Source: Clostridia bacterium (GTDB lineage Bacteria > Bacillota > Clostridia > Oscillospirales > CAG-382). From it: a stretch of DNA of 10,309 nt. The notes beneath the pieces were generated by a model. The model was given only the letters and a program-made list of their open reading frames with translations. It did not search any database and was not told the origin of the DNA. This document shows, piece by piece, positions 1 through 7,281 of this stretch (the first letter of the stretch is position 1; each line of letters starts with the position of its first letter). Location of the stretch: NCBI GenBank assembly GCA_017938055.1, contig JAGBCG010000196.1:1-10309 (forward strand), read 5' to 3'. The position numbers and the translations under genes were made by a program.

Positions 1-195
1 CAAAAGCAGGTGACCGACTATCTTAAAGAGTGGTTTGTCAACAATGGCTATAGCTTTGACGGCTCAATGGCTTCAAAAAAGCTTGAAGATACCAATAAGC
101 ATTACACCGATGCCATAAAGGAATTGAAGGAAAACTATAAAAATGAAAGTATGACTCCAAGAAGATTGTTGGGTATTGCAAGAAAAGTGTTTTAA
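1..195 (+). CDS. C-terminal end of an unrecognised protein (5' truncated by the window edge)
   Basis: The reading frame is open from the first base and ends at TAA 193-195, giving 64 residues without a start that I trust. A GTG at base 10 lies in frame, but it has no ribosome binding site and the frame continues upstream of it, so this is most likely the tail of a longer gene. The peptide is rich in Lys, Glu and Asn. It looks helical, with a charged stretch around TDAIKELKENYKNE and a basic end, TPRRLLGIARKVF. I do not recognise the family and see no catalytic motif. The gene converges on the minus-strand operon that ends at 246. No U-run follows the intergenic hairpin in the plus direction, so its own terminator is not evident. 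Confidence 0.6.
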   Translation, partial: QKQVTDYLKEWFVNNGYSFDGSMASKKLEDTNKHYTDAIKELKENYKNESMTPRRLLGIARKVF

Positions 196-204
196 AAATA
201 GGTG

Positions 205-235
205 AAAAAAGGGGCTTGTGTTTTGCACAAGTCCC
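205..235 (-). terminator. Rho-independent terminator of the dehydratase/activase operon
   Basis: GGGGCTTGTG (211-220) pairs with CACAAGTCCC (226-235) in a 10-bp stem with one G-U wobble and a 5-base loop. Read on the minus strand, the stem is followed directly by a run of six T (210 to 205), as in an intrinsic terminator. It starts about 11 bases after the stop codon of the 421-residue gene. On the plus strand no T-run follows, so it should act mainly on the leftward operon. Confidence 0.85.
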
Positions 236-245
236 TGATGCTTTG

Positions 246-1511
246 CTAATTCCTTTCAAAGCATTTTGCAGTAGAAAGCATAAGCTTTATTCTGTTTTCC
301 TGATTTATTTTTGTAGCACCCGAATCGTAATCTATTGCAACGATGTTTGCTTCGGGATACTTTTCCTTTATAGGCTTCATCATGCCTTTGCCGGCAATGT
401 GGTTTGGAAGACAGCCAAAGGGCTGCGTACATACAATGTTGTGAGCACCGGTGTGAATAAGCTCAATCATTTCAGCTGTCAATAACCATCCCTCACCCAT
501 TTTTACACCAAGACCGATAACCTCTTGTGCAAGAGGAGGAATTTTTATAAATTCGCAGGGCGGAATAAATGAGCCCTGTTTTTTCATGGCGTTTATGATG
601 TCCTTTTGCATGGAGCAGAAAAGCTTTAGTATCAATTTGTAAATAATGACTGATTTTTTGTTGTAGCCATAAAGCTTTCTGTCAATTATGGAATTGTATA
701 TTACAAAAAGACAGAAGTCCAGAAGTCCCGGTACTACAACCTCAGCACCCTCACTTACCAGAAAATCCTCTAAGTTGTTGTTTCCCAAAGGAGAGTATTT
801 TACAAAAATTTCGCCAACAATGCCCACTCTTGGTTTTGGAACAATTTTTTTGGGAATTTTTGCAAAGTCCTCTATTATCAGCTTGTAATTCTTTTTAACA
901 CCAAGAGCAGATATACGTGACTTTGTCATTTCCTGAGTCAAACGTTCAGTCCACATATCAGCAAGATTTTCGCTGTCGCCTTTGTTTATTTCAAAGGGCT
1001 TTGTCTGATTCACAAGCTCCATGAGTAAATCGCCGTAACAAATGGCATATGCAAAACGGTGGAGCATGGGAAAGGTAATTTTGAAGGCAGATTCCTTTTC
1101 AAGCCCTGAAAAGTTCAGAGAAATTACCGGAACATAACCGTAACCTGCCTTGACAAGAGCCTTACGCAGAAGATGTATGTAATTTGAGGCACGGCAGCCG
1201 CCTCCTGTCTGGGTAATCATGAGAGCGACCTTGTTTTTGTCGTATTTTCCGCTTTCAAGAGCATCAATCATCTGTCCGATTACAAGCTGTGCAGGATAAC
1301 AGGTGTCGTTATGTACATATTTTAAGCCTTCGGTTATAACATTTGGCCCCATGTTGTCAAGTAGAGTGGCGTTGTAACCATATGAGTTTAAAATTCCAAC
1401 AAGTAATTTGAAGTGACGTGGGAGCATGGTGGGAACGAGAATAGTATAATCTTTTTTCATTTCCTCGGTGAATACTCTGTAGCCGTCACACCTTATATTT
1501 TCATTATCCAT
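246..1511 (-). CDS. 2-hydroxyacyl-CoA dehydratase-like protein (second lobe of a split activase/dehydratase)
   Basis: This 421-residue protein resembles the C-terminal part of the very large (about 1,400-residue) activase-related proteins of anaerobes and the HGD-D (2-hydroxyglutaryl-CoA dehydratase subunit) fold. Visible motifs are DTCYPAQ (Cys71), TGGGCRASNY (Cys106) and CTQPFGCLPNHIAGKG (Cys361, Cys367), followed by a DYDSGATKINQENR end. In dehydratases, three cysteines per subunit hold a [4Fe-4S] cluster; Cys71, Cys106 and Cys367 are the likely equivalents. No signal peptide or convincing membrane segment is seen, so it should be cytoplasmic. The start at 1511 is preceded by AGAGG about 6 bases upstream and overlaps the end of the 999-residue gene by 8 bases, implying translational coupling and probably a complex. 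It ends with TAG just before a terminator. Family assignment is good; the reaction and substrate are unknown. Confidence 0.85.
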   Translation of the reverse strand: MDNENIRCDGYRVFTEEMKKDYTILVPTMLPRHFKLLVGILNSYGYNATLLDNMGPNVITEGLKYVHNDTCYPAQLVIGQMIDALESGKYDKNKVALMITQTGGGCRASNYIHLLRKALVKAGYGYVPVISLNFSGLEKESAFKITFPMLHRFAYAICYGDLLMELVNQTKPFEINKGDSENLADMWTERLTQEMTKSRISALGVKKNYKLIIEDFAKIPKKIVPKPRVGIVGEIFVKYSPLGNNNLEDFLVSEGAEVVVPGLLDFCLFVIYNSIIDRKLYGYNKKSVIIYKLILKLFCSMQKDIINAMKKQGSFIPPCEFIKIPPLAQEVIGLGVKMGEGWLLTAEMIELIHTGAHNIVCTQPFGCLPNHIAGKGMMKPIKEKYPEANIVAIDYDSGATKINQENRIKLMLSTAKCFERN

Positions 1512-4503
1512 TGCTGACCTCTTTCGCTTTTTTACTGTTTCTTTCTTCTATTGCACCGATAAGACTGCGAAGTCTTATTTTTACAGCACCCAGATTTGTT
1601 ATTTCGTCTATTTTGATTTGGGTATAAAGTCTGCCTTGTCTTTCAAGTATTTCACGTGTTTCGTCGGTGGTTACGGCATCCACGCCACATCCGAAGTAAA
1701 CAAGCTGAACAAGCTCACAGTCGTCATTTTCGCATACAAACTGTGCAGCATTGTAAAGCCTTGAGTGGTATGTCCACTGGTTGAGAACACGGACACTTGG
1801 TTTTTGCTTTGCCATCCTCCAGACGCTGTCCTCGCTGACTACAACAAAGCTGAGCATTTCTGCAAGCTTGTCAATTCCGTGACCGGTTTCCATGTCAATG
1901 TTGTAGGGTCTGCCTGCAAGAACGAGTATACGTTTGCCATTTTCTCTTGCGTATTTTATGGCTTTTTCTCCCTCAAGGCAGATACTTTCCATGTATTTTT
2001 CATGTGCAAGATATCCTTGTTTTACAGCTGATTTTACATCATGCTTTGTAATATCGGGAAAATGATTTTTAAGGTATTCGTAAAGCCCACGTACAAGCTC
2101 TTTTTCGTCGCTTATATTGAGATAAGGATAAAGAAAGGTTTTGCCCTTTAATGAATCCATATTACTGTTTAAAAGCTCAGAATAATAAGCAACAACAGGG
2201 CAATTATAATGGTTTTCGCTTGCTCCCTCGTCAAAATTATATGAAAGGCAGGGGTAGAATATTGCATCAACATTATCATTTATCAGCTTTTCCATATGCC
2301 CGTGCATGATCTTTGCCGGATAGCAGGCGGTGTCGGAGGGAATGCTGTTCTGACCGAGAGAATAGATGTGCCGTGAGGACATACCTGACAGCTTTACATT
2401 AAAGCCGAGATTTGTAAATATTCCGTGCCAGAATGGAGCTAACTCATACATGCCCAAAGCAAGAGGCAAGCCGAGAGTTCTCTTTGCTGCGGGGTTTTCG
2501 GGCAAAGAAAGAATATAGTCACGCTTGAACTGATGAACGTTGGGAACAGGGTGGTCGGAAATCTTTTCTCCCAGACCCTTTTCGCACTTGTTGCCCGAAA
2601 TGAATTTTTTGCCGTCGCCAAAGCTGTTTACCGTAAGGTGACAGTTGTTAGTACAGCCCTTGCAGACAGTGCTTTTTGCACTGTGAGAGAATTCACGAAG
2701 ATTATCTTTTGAAATGATGGTGCTTTCGGAAATAATGTTTTTCTTAGCATAAAGTGCCGCACCATATGCACCCATAAGACCTGCGATGGAGGGACGTACA
2801 ACGTCGTGTTCTATTTCCATTTCAAAGGCACGAAGAACGGCATCATTGTAAAAAGTACCGCCCTGAACCACAATGTTTTCACCAAGCTCCTTGACGGAGT
2901 TTGCACGTATAACCTTGTAAATGGCGTTTTTAACAACGCTTATTGAAAGCCCTGCAGAAATGTCTGCTATTTCAGCACCGTCCTTTTGAGCCTGTTTTAC
3001 AGAGCTGTTCATAAACACAGTACAGCGTGTACCAAGCTGAACGGGCTTTTGTGCAAACAGAGCCATTTTTGAAAAGTCGCTTATGGAATAACCAAGTCCC
3101 TTTGCAAAGGTTTCAAGAAATGATCCGCAGCCTGATGAGCATGCCTCATTGAGCATTATGCTGTCAATGGCATCGCCCTTTACCTTAAAGCACTTTATGT
3201 CCTGACCGCCTATGTCAAGAATAAAGTCAACATCAGGCTTGAAGTGCTTTGCAGCACCAAAGTGCGCCATCGTTTCGACAATTCCAAAATCAATGCCAAA
3301 AGCGTGCTTTATAAGCTCTTCTCCGTAGCCTGTTACGGCAGAACCTCTGATTGTTATTCTGTCATCGCAAAGACGGTATATTTTTTCAAGCTGTTCACGT
3401 ACAATTTCCACCGGCTCTCCCTTGTTTGAGTCGTAGAAAGAATAAAGAATATTACATTCATCATCAATCAGAGTAAGCTTTGTAGTGGTGCTTCCGCAGT
3501 CAATTCCAAGATAAGCTTTGCCACAGTAGGTGCCAATATCAACGGTGGGAACGCTTGCTTTTTTATGCCTGTCGGAAAAAGCTATGTAGTCATTTTTTGA
3601 TTCAAAAAGAGCTGGAAGCGTCTGAATTGTGCTTGTTGCACCAACGGTGTTTTCTATTTTTTCACAAAGCTCGTCAAAAGTAAAGCTTTTAGCCTGTTTT
3701 TCTGCATAGATAGATGCACCAAGAGCCACAGACAGCTTTGCGTAGTTTGGAAAAATGGTGTTTTCTTCAGAAAGATTAAGTGTTTCAACAAAGCGTTTTT
3801 TCAGTCCCTGACAAAAGCTGAGAGGGCCGCCTAAAAACATGACTTTTCCCTCGATTTTTCGTCCTTGTGCAAGACCCGCAATAGTTTGATTTACTACCGA
3901 CTGATAAATGCTGGCAGCAATATCTTCTTTTCTTGCACCCTGATTTAAAAGTGGCTGGATGTCTGTCTTTGCAAACACACCGCATCTTGAAGCTATGGGG
4001 TATATTCTCTTGCTGTCAAGACTTAATTCATCAAGCTCGTCCGGTGTCACATTAAGCAGTGTTGCCATCTGGTCAATAAATGCACCTGTACCGCCTGCAC
4101 ATGTTCCGTTCATTCGCTGGTCAATACCGCCTTTAAAGAAGATGATTTTTGCATCCTCTCCGCCAAGCTCGATAACAACGCTTATGTCGGGATGCGTTTT
4201 TCTTGCGACCTCTGCTGTGGCAAAAACCTCCTGAACAAAGGGAATGTCAGCCTCCTGTGCAAGTCCAAGACCGGCAGAGCCTGATATGGATACCTTTATA
4301 TTTTTGTCTTTGATATACGGCTGTGCTTGTTTTACAAGCTCTAAGGTTTTCAGTCTTACCATAGAAAAATGACGCTCATACTTTTCAAAAAGCACATTTT
4401 CACCGTCCACAACCACAACCTTTGCTGTGGTGGAGCCTATATCTATGCCCATTTTTATGTAATCAAGACAAGTGTCCGTTGTGTTTTGAATTTGCAAATT
4501 CAT
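1504..4503 (-). CDS. Tandem-domain acyl-CoA dehydratase activase (BadF/BcrA/HgdC ATPase family) with DUF2229-type lobe
   Basis: The protein has 999 residues. Two ASKHA-fold ATPase domains are visible: residues about 17-267 (GIDIGSTTAK at 19-28, ELGGEDAK, CAGGTG with Cys135, RCGVF with Cys174) and about 331-588 (GIDCGSTTTK at 333-342, DIGGQDIK, EACSSGCGSF with Cys455 and Cys459, RCTVF with Cys494). A linker holds four cysteines (614, 617, 621, 640). The end, about 675-985, is a dehydratase-like lobe with SDTACYPAK (Cys727), YPCLSYN (Cys752) and YFGCGVDA (Cys939). Known activases use ATP to drive an electron from a dimer-bridging [4Fe-4S] cluster onto a dehydratase. Here the dimer appears to be one chain. 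The start at 4503 has GGGAGG 7-8 bases upstream; an internal Met18 lacks such support. It is the first gene of a two-gene operon and cytoplasmic. Electron donor and substrate are not evident. Confidence 0.9.
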   Translation of the reverse strand: MNLQIQNTTDTCLDYIKMGIDIGSTTAKVVVVDGENVLFEKYERHFSMVRLKTLELVKQAQPYIKDKNIKVSISGSAGLGLAQEADIPFVQEVFATAEVARKTHPDISVVIELGGEDAKIIFFKGGIDQRMNGTCAGGTGAFIDQMATLLNVTPDELDELSLDSKRIYPIASRCGVFAKTDIQPLLNQGARKEDIAASIYQSVVNQTIAGLAQGRKIEGKVMFLGGPLSFCQGLKKRFVETLNLSEENTIFPNYAKLSVALGASIYAEKQAKSFTFDELCEKIENTVGATSTIQTLPALFESKNDYIAFSDRHKKASVPTVDIGTYCGKAYLGIDCGSTTTKLTLIDDECNILYSFYDSNKGEPVEIVREQLEKIYRLCDDRITIRGSAVTGYGEELIKHAFGIDFGIVETMAHFGAAKHFKPDVDFILDIGGQDIKCFKVKGDAIDSIMLNEACSSGCGSFLETFAKGLGYSISDFSKMALFAQKPVQLGTRCTVFMNSSVKQAQKDGAEIADISAGLSISVVKNAIYKVIRANSVKELGENIVVQGGTFYNDAVLRAFEMEIEHDVVRPSIAGLMGAYGAALYAKKNIISESTIISKDNLREFSHSAKSTVCKGCTNNCHLTVNSFGDGKKFISGNKCEKGLGEKISDHPVPNVHQFKRDYILSLPENPAAKRTLGLPLALGMYELAPFWHGIFTNLGFNVKLSGMSSRHIYSLGQNSIPSDTACYPAKIMHGHMEKLINDNVDAIFYPCLSYNFDEGASENHYNCPVVAYYSELLNSNMDSLKGKTFLYPYLNISDEKELVRGLYEYLKNHFPDITKHDVKSAVKQGYLAHEKYMESICLEGEKAIKYARENGKRILVLAGRPYNIDMETGHGIDKLAEMLSFVVVSEDSVWRMAKQKPSVRVLNQWTYHSRLYNAAQFVCENDDCELVQLVYFGCGVDAVTTDETREILERQGRLYTQIKIDEITNLGAVKIRLRSLIGAIEERNSKKAKEVSNG

Positions 4504-4551
4504 ATTTATTCCTCCCGCAGTTTCGGGTGTTTGACAAAACTCTACATATTT

Positions 4552-4580
4552 ATCATATAACTTTTTATAGATTTTTTCAA
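4552..4580 (-). promoter_or_regulatory. Promoter of the activase/dehydratase operon
   Basis: On the minus strand, TTGAAA (4580-4575) and TATGAT (4557-4552) are separated by exactly 17 bases, close to the sigma-A consensus. Transcription would begin near 4545 and give a leader of about 40 bases containing the GGGAGG ribosome binding site of the 999-residue gene. Confidence 0.6.
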
Positions 4581-4696
4581 GAATAATTACTCACCTGTTA
4601 AGTAAATAAATTATAAACGAAGTATTTCAACTCGTTGCGGATTAGACGTTTTGTGTACCAATTCACAATTATGAACTAAAAAATGTAAGCTTTTTC

Positions 4697-4725
4697 TTGA
4701 CATAATGGGATTTTTGTGTTATACT
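4697..4725 (+). promoter_or_regulatory. Promoter of the znuABC-type operon
   Basis: TTGACA (4697-4702) and TATACT (4720-4725) are 17 bases apart, a near-consensus sigma-A promoter. The start of transcription should be near 4732, leaving a leader of about 46 bases before the ATG at 4778. The promoter points away from the divergent activase promoter, with about 120 bases between the two -35 elements. Confidence 0.8.
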
Positions 4726-4736
4726 GCTGTAGCAAT

Positions 4737-4759
4737 TTGAAAACGAATTTCAATTTCAA
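4737..4759. promoter_or_regulatory. Inverted repeat in the znuA-like leader, candidate metal-repressor operator
   Basis: TTGAAA (4737-4742) and TTTCAA (4748-4753) form a perfect 6-5-6 inverted repeat, followed at once by a second TTTCAA (4754-4759). It begins about 5 bases after the predicted transcription start, where a bound repressor would block initiation. It does not match the Zur, MntR or AdcR consensus sites that I know. A short RNA hairpin is the alternative reading. Confidence 0.35.
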
Positions 4760-4777
4760 TTTAAGCAGGTGTAAAAA

Positions 4778-5716
4778 ATGAAAAAAGTAATAGGTGTAAT
4801 TTTGATTATAATGTGCATGACAGTGTGTATGTGCTCATGTGCGAATAAAGGTGAAAATGGTAATGAAAAAATCAAGGTTGTGGTAACGGCATTTCCTCAC
4901 TATGATTTTGTAAGGCAGATAGCAGGGGACAATGTTGATTTGAAAATGTTAATAAAACCCGGAAACGAAGTTCACACATACGACCCGACACCTTCGGATA
5001 TTGCAAAAATTTCCTCGTGTGATATTTTTGTTTACACGGGCGGAGAAAGCGACTCGTGGGCAAAAAACATCCTTGAAACACGAGAAAATAAGGATATGAA
5101 GATAATTTCGTTTACCGAAATATGTCCTGCAGAGTTTGAATGTATGGATGACGGGCATTATGGCGAAAATGAGCATCAACATTCTAACTCTTATGACGAG
5201 CATGTGTGGACAAGTCCTGTCAATGCAGATATTCTTGCCCTTGAAATATATAAAACACTGTGCAAGGTGGATTCTGAGAATATAGAAATATATGAGCAAA
5301 ATTATAAGGAATTTTCAAAGAAGCTTGCAGAGCTTGACAAAACTTTTCAACAGATTGTAGCCAATGCATCGAGAAATGAAATAGTGGTGGGTGACAGGTT
5401 TCCTTTTTCACACTTTGCGTTGGAATATGGAATAAACTACACTGCGGCTTTTTCAGGGTGTTCTGCCGAGTCTGAGCCAAGTGCACAAACTGTCGCACGT
5501 TTAGCAGATAAAGTTAAAAATGAAGGTATTCCAGTTGTGTTTACAATAGAGTTTTCCAATAAAAAGGTGGCAAAGAATATTGTGTCGGACACGACAGCCG
5601 AGATTCTTACATTACATTCCTGTCACAATGTTACAAATGACGAATTTTTAAGCAATATAACCTATATTGAGCTGATGACTCAAAATGCACAAAATTTAAG
5701 AAAGGCACTGAACTGA
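4778..5716 (+). CDS. Metal ABC transporter substrate-binding lipoprotein (ZnuA/cluster A-I family)
   Basis: This 312-residue protein captures a divalent metal, probably zinc or manganese, outside the membrane. An N-terminal hydrophobic signal ends in a run of cysteines; Cys21, after MCS, is the best lipidation site. Family landmarks are VVTAFPHYDFVRQI (34-47), NEVHTYDPTPSD with His66, a short His-rich loop about 126-136 (His127, His133, His135) and DEHVWTSP with His142. The third usual His position falls in GDRFPFSHFALEYG, where Arg208 aligns by eye with the classical His. The final Asp-containing motif is replaced by LHSCHNVT (His280, His283). These replacements resemble a clostridial subfamily that I recall. 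The start has AGGTG 6 bases upstream, and the stop overlaps the ATPase start by one base (TGATG). Metal specificity cannot be fixed from sequence alone. Confidence 0.88.
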   Translation: MKKVIGVILIIMCMTVCMCSCANKGENGNEKIKVVVTAFPHYDFVRQIAGDNVDLKMLIKPGNEVHTYDPTPSDIAKISSCDIFVYTGGESDSWAKNILETRENKDMKIISFTEICPAEFECMDDGHYGENEHQHSNSYDEHVWTSPVNADILALEIYKTLCKVDSENIEIYEQNYKEFSKKLAELDKTFQQIVANASRNEIVVGDRFPFSHFALEYGINYTAAFSGCSAESEPSAQTVARLADKVKNEGIPVVFTIEFSNKKVAKNIVSDTTAEILTLHSCHNVTNDEFLSNITYIELMTQNAQNLRKALN

Positions 5717-6429
5717 TGTCACTGATAAAGGCTGAAAATGTATGTCTTGGATATGACGGAGAGAACGTGGTTGAAAATCTGTTTTTCACGGTTGAAAAAG
5801 GAGATTATCTGTGTGTAATCGGAGAAAACGGGTCTGGAAAATCCACGCTTATCAAGGCACTTACCGGACTTAAAAAAATAAACTCGGGTACAATTACCTT
5901 TGGGGACGGACTGAGTAAAAATCAAATAGGCTATCTTCCCCAGCAGACTCCTTCACAAAAGGATTTTCCTGCAAGTGTATACGAGGTGGTGCTTTCGGGC
6001 TGTCTTGGAAGAAAAAATATTTTTGGAGTATATTCACGCCGTGACAGACGTCAGGCACTTGATAATATGGCAATACTTGGTGTTTCGGATTTGAAAAACA
6101 AGTGCTACAGAACCTTGTCCGGAGGACAGCAGCAGAGGGTGCTGCTTGCAAGGGCACTGTGTGCAACAAAGACGCTTCTGCTTCTTGATGAGCCTGTGAC
6201 GGGACTTGACCCGGTTGCAACATCTGAAATGTATGAGCTTTTATACCATCTTAACCGTGACCATAAAATTACTGTTATAATGGTTTCTCACGACGTAAAT
6301 GCTTCACTGAAATATGCAAGTCATATTCTTCACATGAAGAAAGATGAGGTGTATTTCGGTGACAAGCAAAGCTATCTGTCAACAGAGTGGGCAAGGGTGT
6401 TTCTGGGGGATGGTGAAAAGAATGATTGA
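5716..6429 (+). CDS. Metal ABC transporter ATP-binding protein (ZnuC-like)
   Basis: This 237-residue cytoplasmic ATPase powers the permease encoded next. All motifs are intact: Walker A GENGSGKST (36-44), Q-loop in YLPQQ (73-77), signature LSGGQQQR (134-141), Walker B LLLLDEP (154-160) with catalytic Glu159, D-loop GLDP (163-166) and switch His192 in VSHDVN. The Q-loop region, TPSQKDFPASVYEVVLSG, is typical of zinc and manganese importers. Its ATG shares one base with the stop of the binding-protein gene, and its end overlaps the permease start by 8 bases, so the three genes should be translationally coupled. The family is firm; zinc versus manganese is inferred only from the neighbours. Confidence 0.92.
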   Translation: MSLIKAENVCLGYDGENVVENLFFTVEKGDYLCVIGENGSGKSTLIKALTGLKKINSGTITFGDGLSKNQIGYLPQQTPSQKDFPASVYEVVLSGCLGRKNIFGVYSRRDRRQALDNMAILGVSDLKNKCYRTLSGGQQQRVLLARALCATKTLLLLDEPVTGLDPVATSEMYELLYHLNRDHKITVIMVSHDVNASLKYASHILHMKKDEVYFGDKQSYLSTEWARVFLGDGEKND

Positions 6430-7240
6430 TACATTGATATTTGTGTTTTCACAGCCATTTATGCAAAGAGCACTTGTAGGGGGAATTGTAATTTGCCTGT
6501 GTGCTGCACTTTTGGGTGTAAGTCTGGTACTTAAGCGTTATTCCATGATAGGAGACGGTCTTTCCCATGTTGGCTTTGGAGCTGTGGTGGTGGCATCGGC
6601 ACTGAATTTTGCACCTGTTGCTGTTGCAATTCCTGTGGTTGTAGCGGCGGCGTTTTTGCTTTTAAGGCTTGGCGAGAACAGCACGGTTAAGGCAGATGCG
6701 GCGGTGGCACTTGTGTCAACAGGCTCTCTTGCAATAGGCGTTGTGGCATCCTCATTAAGCTCAGGCATGAATCAGGACTTTAACAGCTATATGTTTGGAA
6801 CAATCTTAGGGCTTTCTGAAAGTGACGTGTGGTTGAGTATATTCATTTCTGTGCCTGTGCTTGTAATGTTTTTGCTGTTTTACAACAAAATTTTTGCTGT
6901 CACCTTTGATGAAGCCTTTTGCGAGGCAACGGGAGTTAAAGCGAAGCTGTATAACGGACTTGTTGCGGTTCTGACAGCTCTTATTATAGTTCTTGGAATG
7001 AGACTTATGGGAGCATTGCTCATATCAAGCCTTGTTATATTCCCGTCCCTTACGGCAATGAGGGTATGTGCAACCTTTAAGGGAGTTGTGATATGTTCGG
7101 GAATAGTATCGGTGGTATGCTTTTTGTTTGGAATTGTCGCTTCGGTGCTTTTCGATTTGCCTACGGGGGCAAGTATTGTTATAGCAAATATAATTGTGTT
7201 TGTGATTTTCTTTTGTGTTGGGAAACTTGTAAAAAGATAA
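6422..7240 (+). CDS. Metal ABC transporter permease (ZnuB-like, ABC-3 family)
   Basis: The chosen start gives 272 residues, normal for the family, and the sequence begins as ZnuB-type proteins do, MIDTLIFVFSQPFMQRAL. The frame is open further upstream to 6344, and an ATG at 6410 adds four residues, but 6422 has GGTGA 5 bases before it. Landmarks are LKRYSMIGDGLSHVGFGA (38-55), NSYMFGTILGLS (121-132), GMRLMGALLISSLVIFPSL (192-210) and DLPTGASIVIANI (245-257). I count roughly eight hydrophobic segments, so it is the integral membrane channel. It forms the importer with the preceding ATPase and lipoprotein, ends the operon, and is followed 13 bases later by a terminator. Confidence 0.9.
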   Translation: MIDTLIFVFSQPFMQRALVGGIVICLCAALLGVSLVLKRYSMIGDGLSHVGFGAVVVASALNFAPVAVAIPVVVAAAFLLLRLGENSTVKADAAVALVSTGSLAIGVVASSLSSGMNQDFNSYMFGTILGLSESDVWLSIFISVPVLVMFLLFYNKIFAVTFDEAFCEATGVKAKLYNGLVAVLTALIIVLGMRLMGALLISSLVIFPSLTAMRVCATFKGVVICSGIVSVVCFLFGIVASVLFDLPTGASIVIANIIVFVIFFCVGKLVKR

Positions 7241-7253
7241 GGTTTTAGTTGCT

Positions 7254-7281
7254 TTGCCTTTGTGGTAAGGCAATTTTTTTT
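7254..7281 (+). terminator. Rho-independent terminator of the znuABC-type operon
   Basis: TTGCCTT (7254-7260) pairs perfectly with AAGGCAA (7267-7273) around a 6-base loop and is followed by eight T (7274-7281). It lies 13 bases after the permease stop codon and shows no matching T-run for minus-strand transcription. Confidence 0.9.

Noticed and set aside
211..235. The hairpin as a bidirectional terminator that also ends the plus-strand gene at 195
   Set aside because: A T-run follows the stem only in the minus direction; the plus side reads TGATGCTTTG, so support exists for the minus strand alone.
4949..5299. A minus-strand open frame of 116 codons within the ZnuA-like gene
   Set aside because: It is antisense to a well-supported lipoprotein gene, with no start signals and no recognisable motif.
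6344..6421. A longer permease start 26 codons upstream
   Set aside because: The extra residues are a translation of the ATPase gene in another frame, and the family begins at MIDTL. The start at 6422 has a better-placed ribosome binding site.
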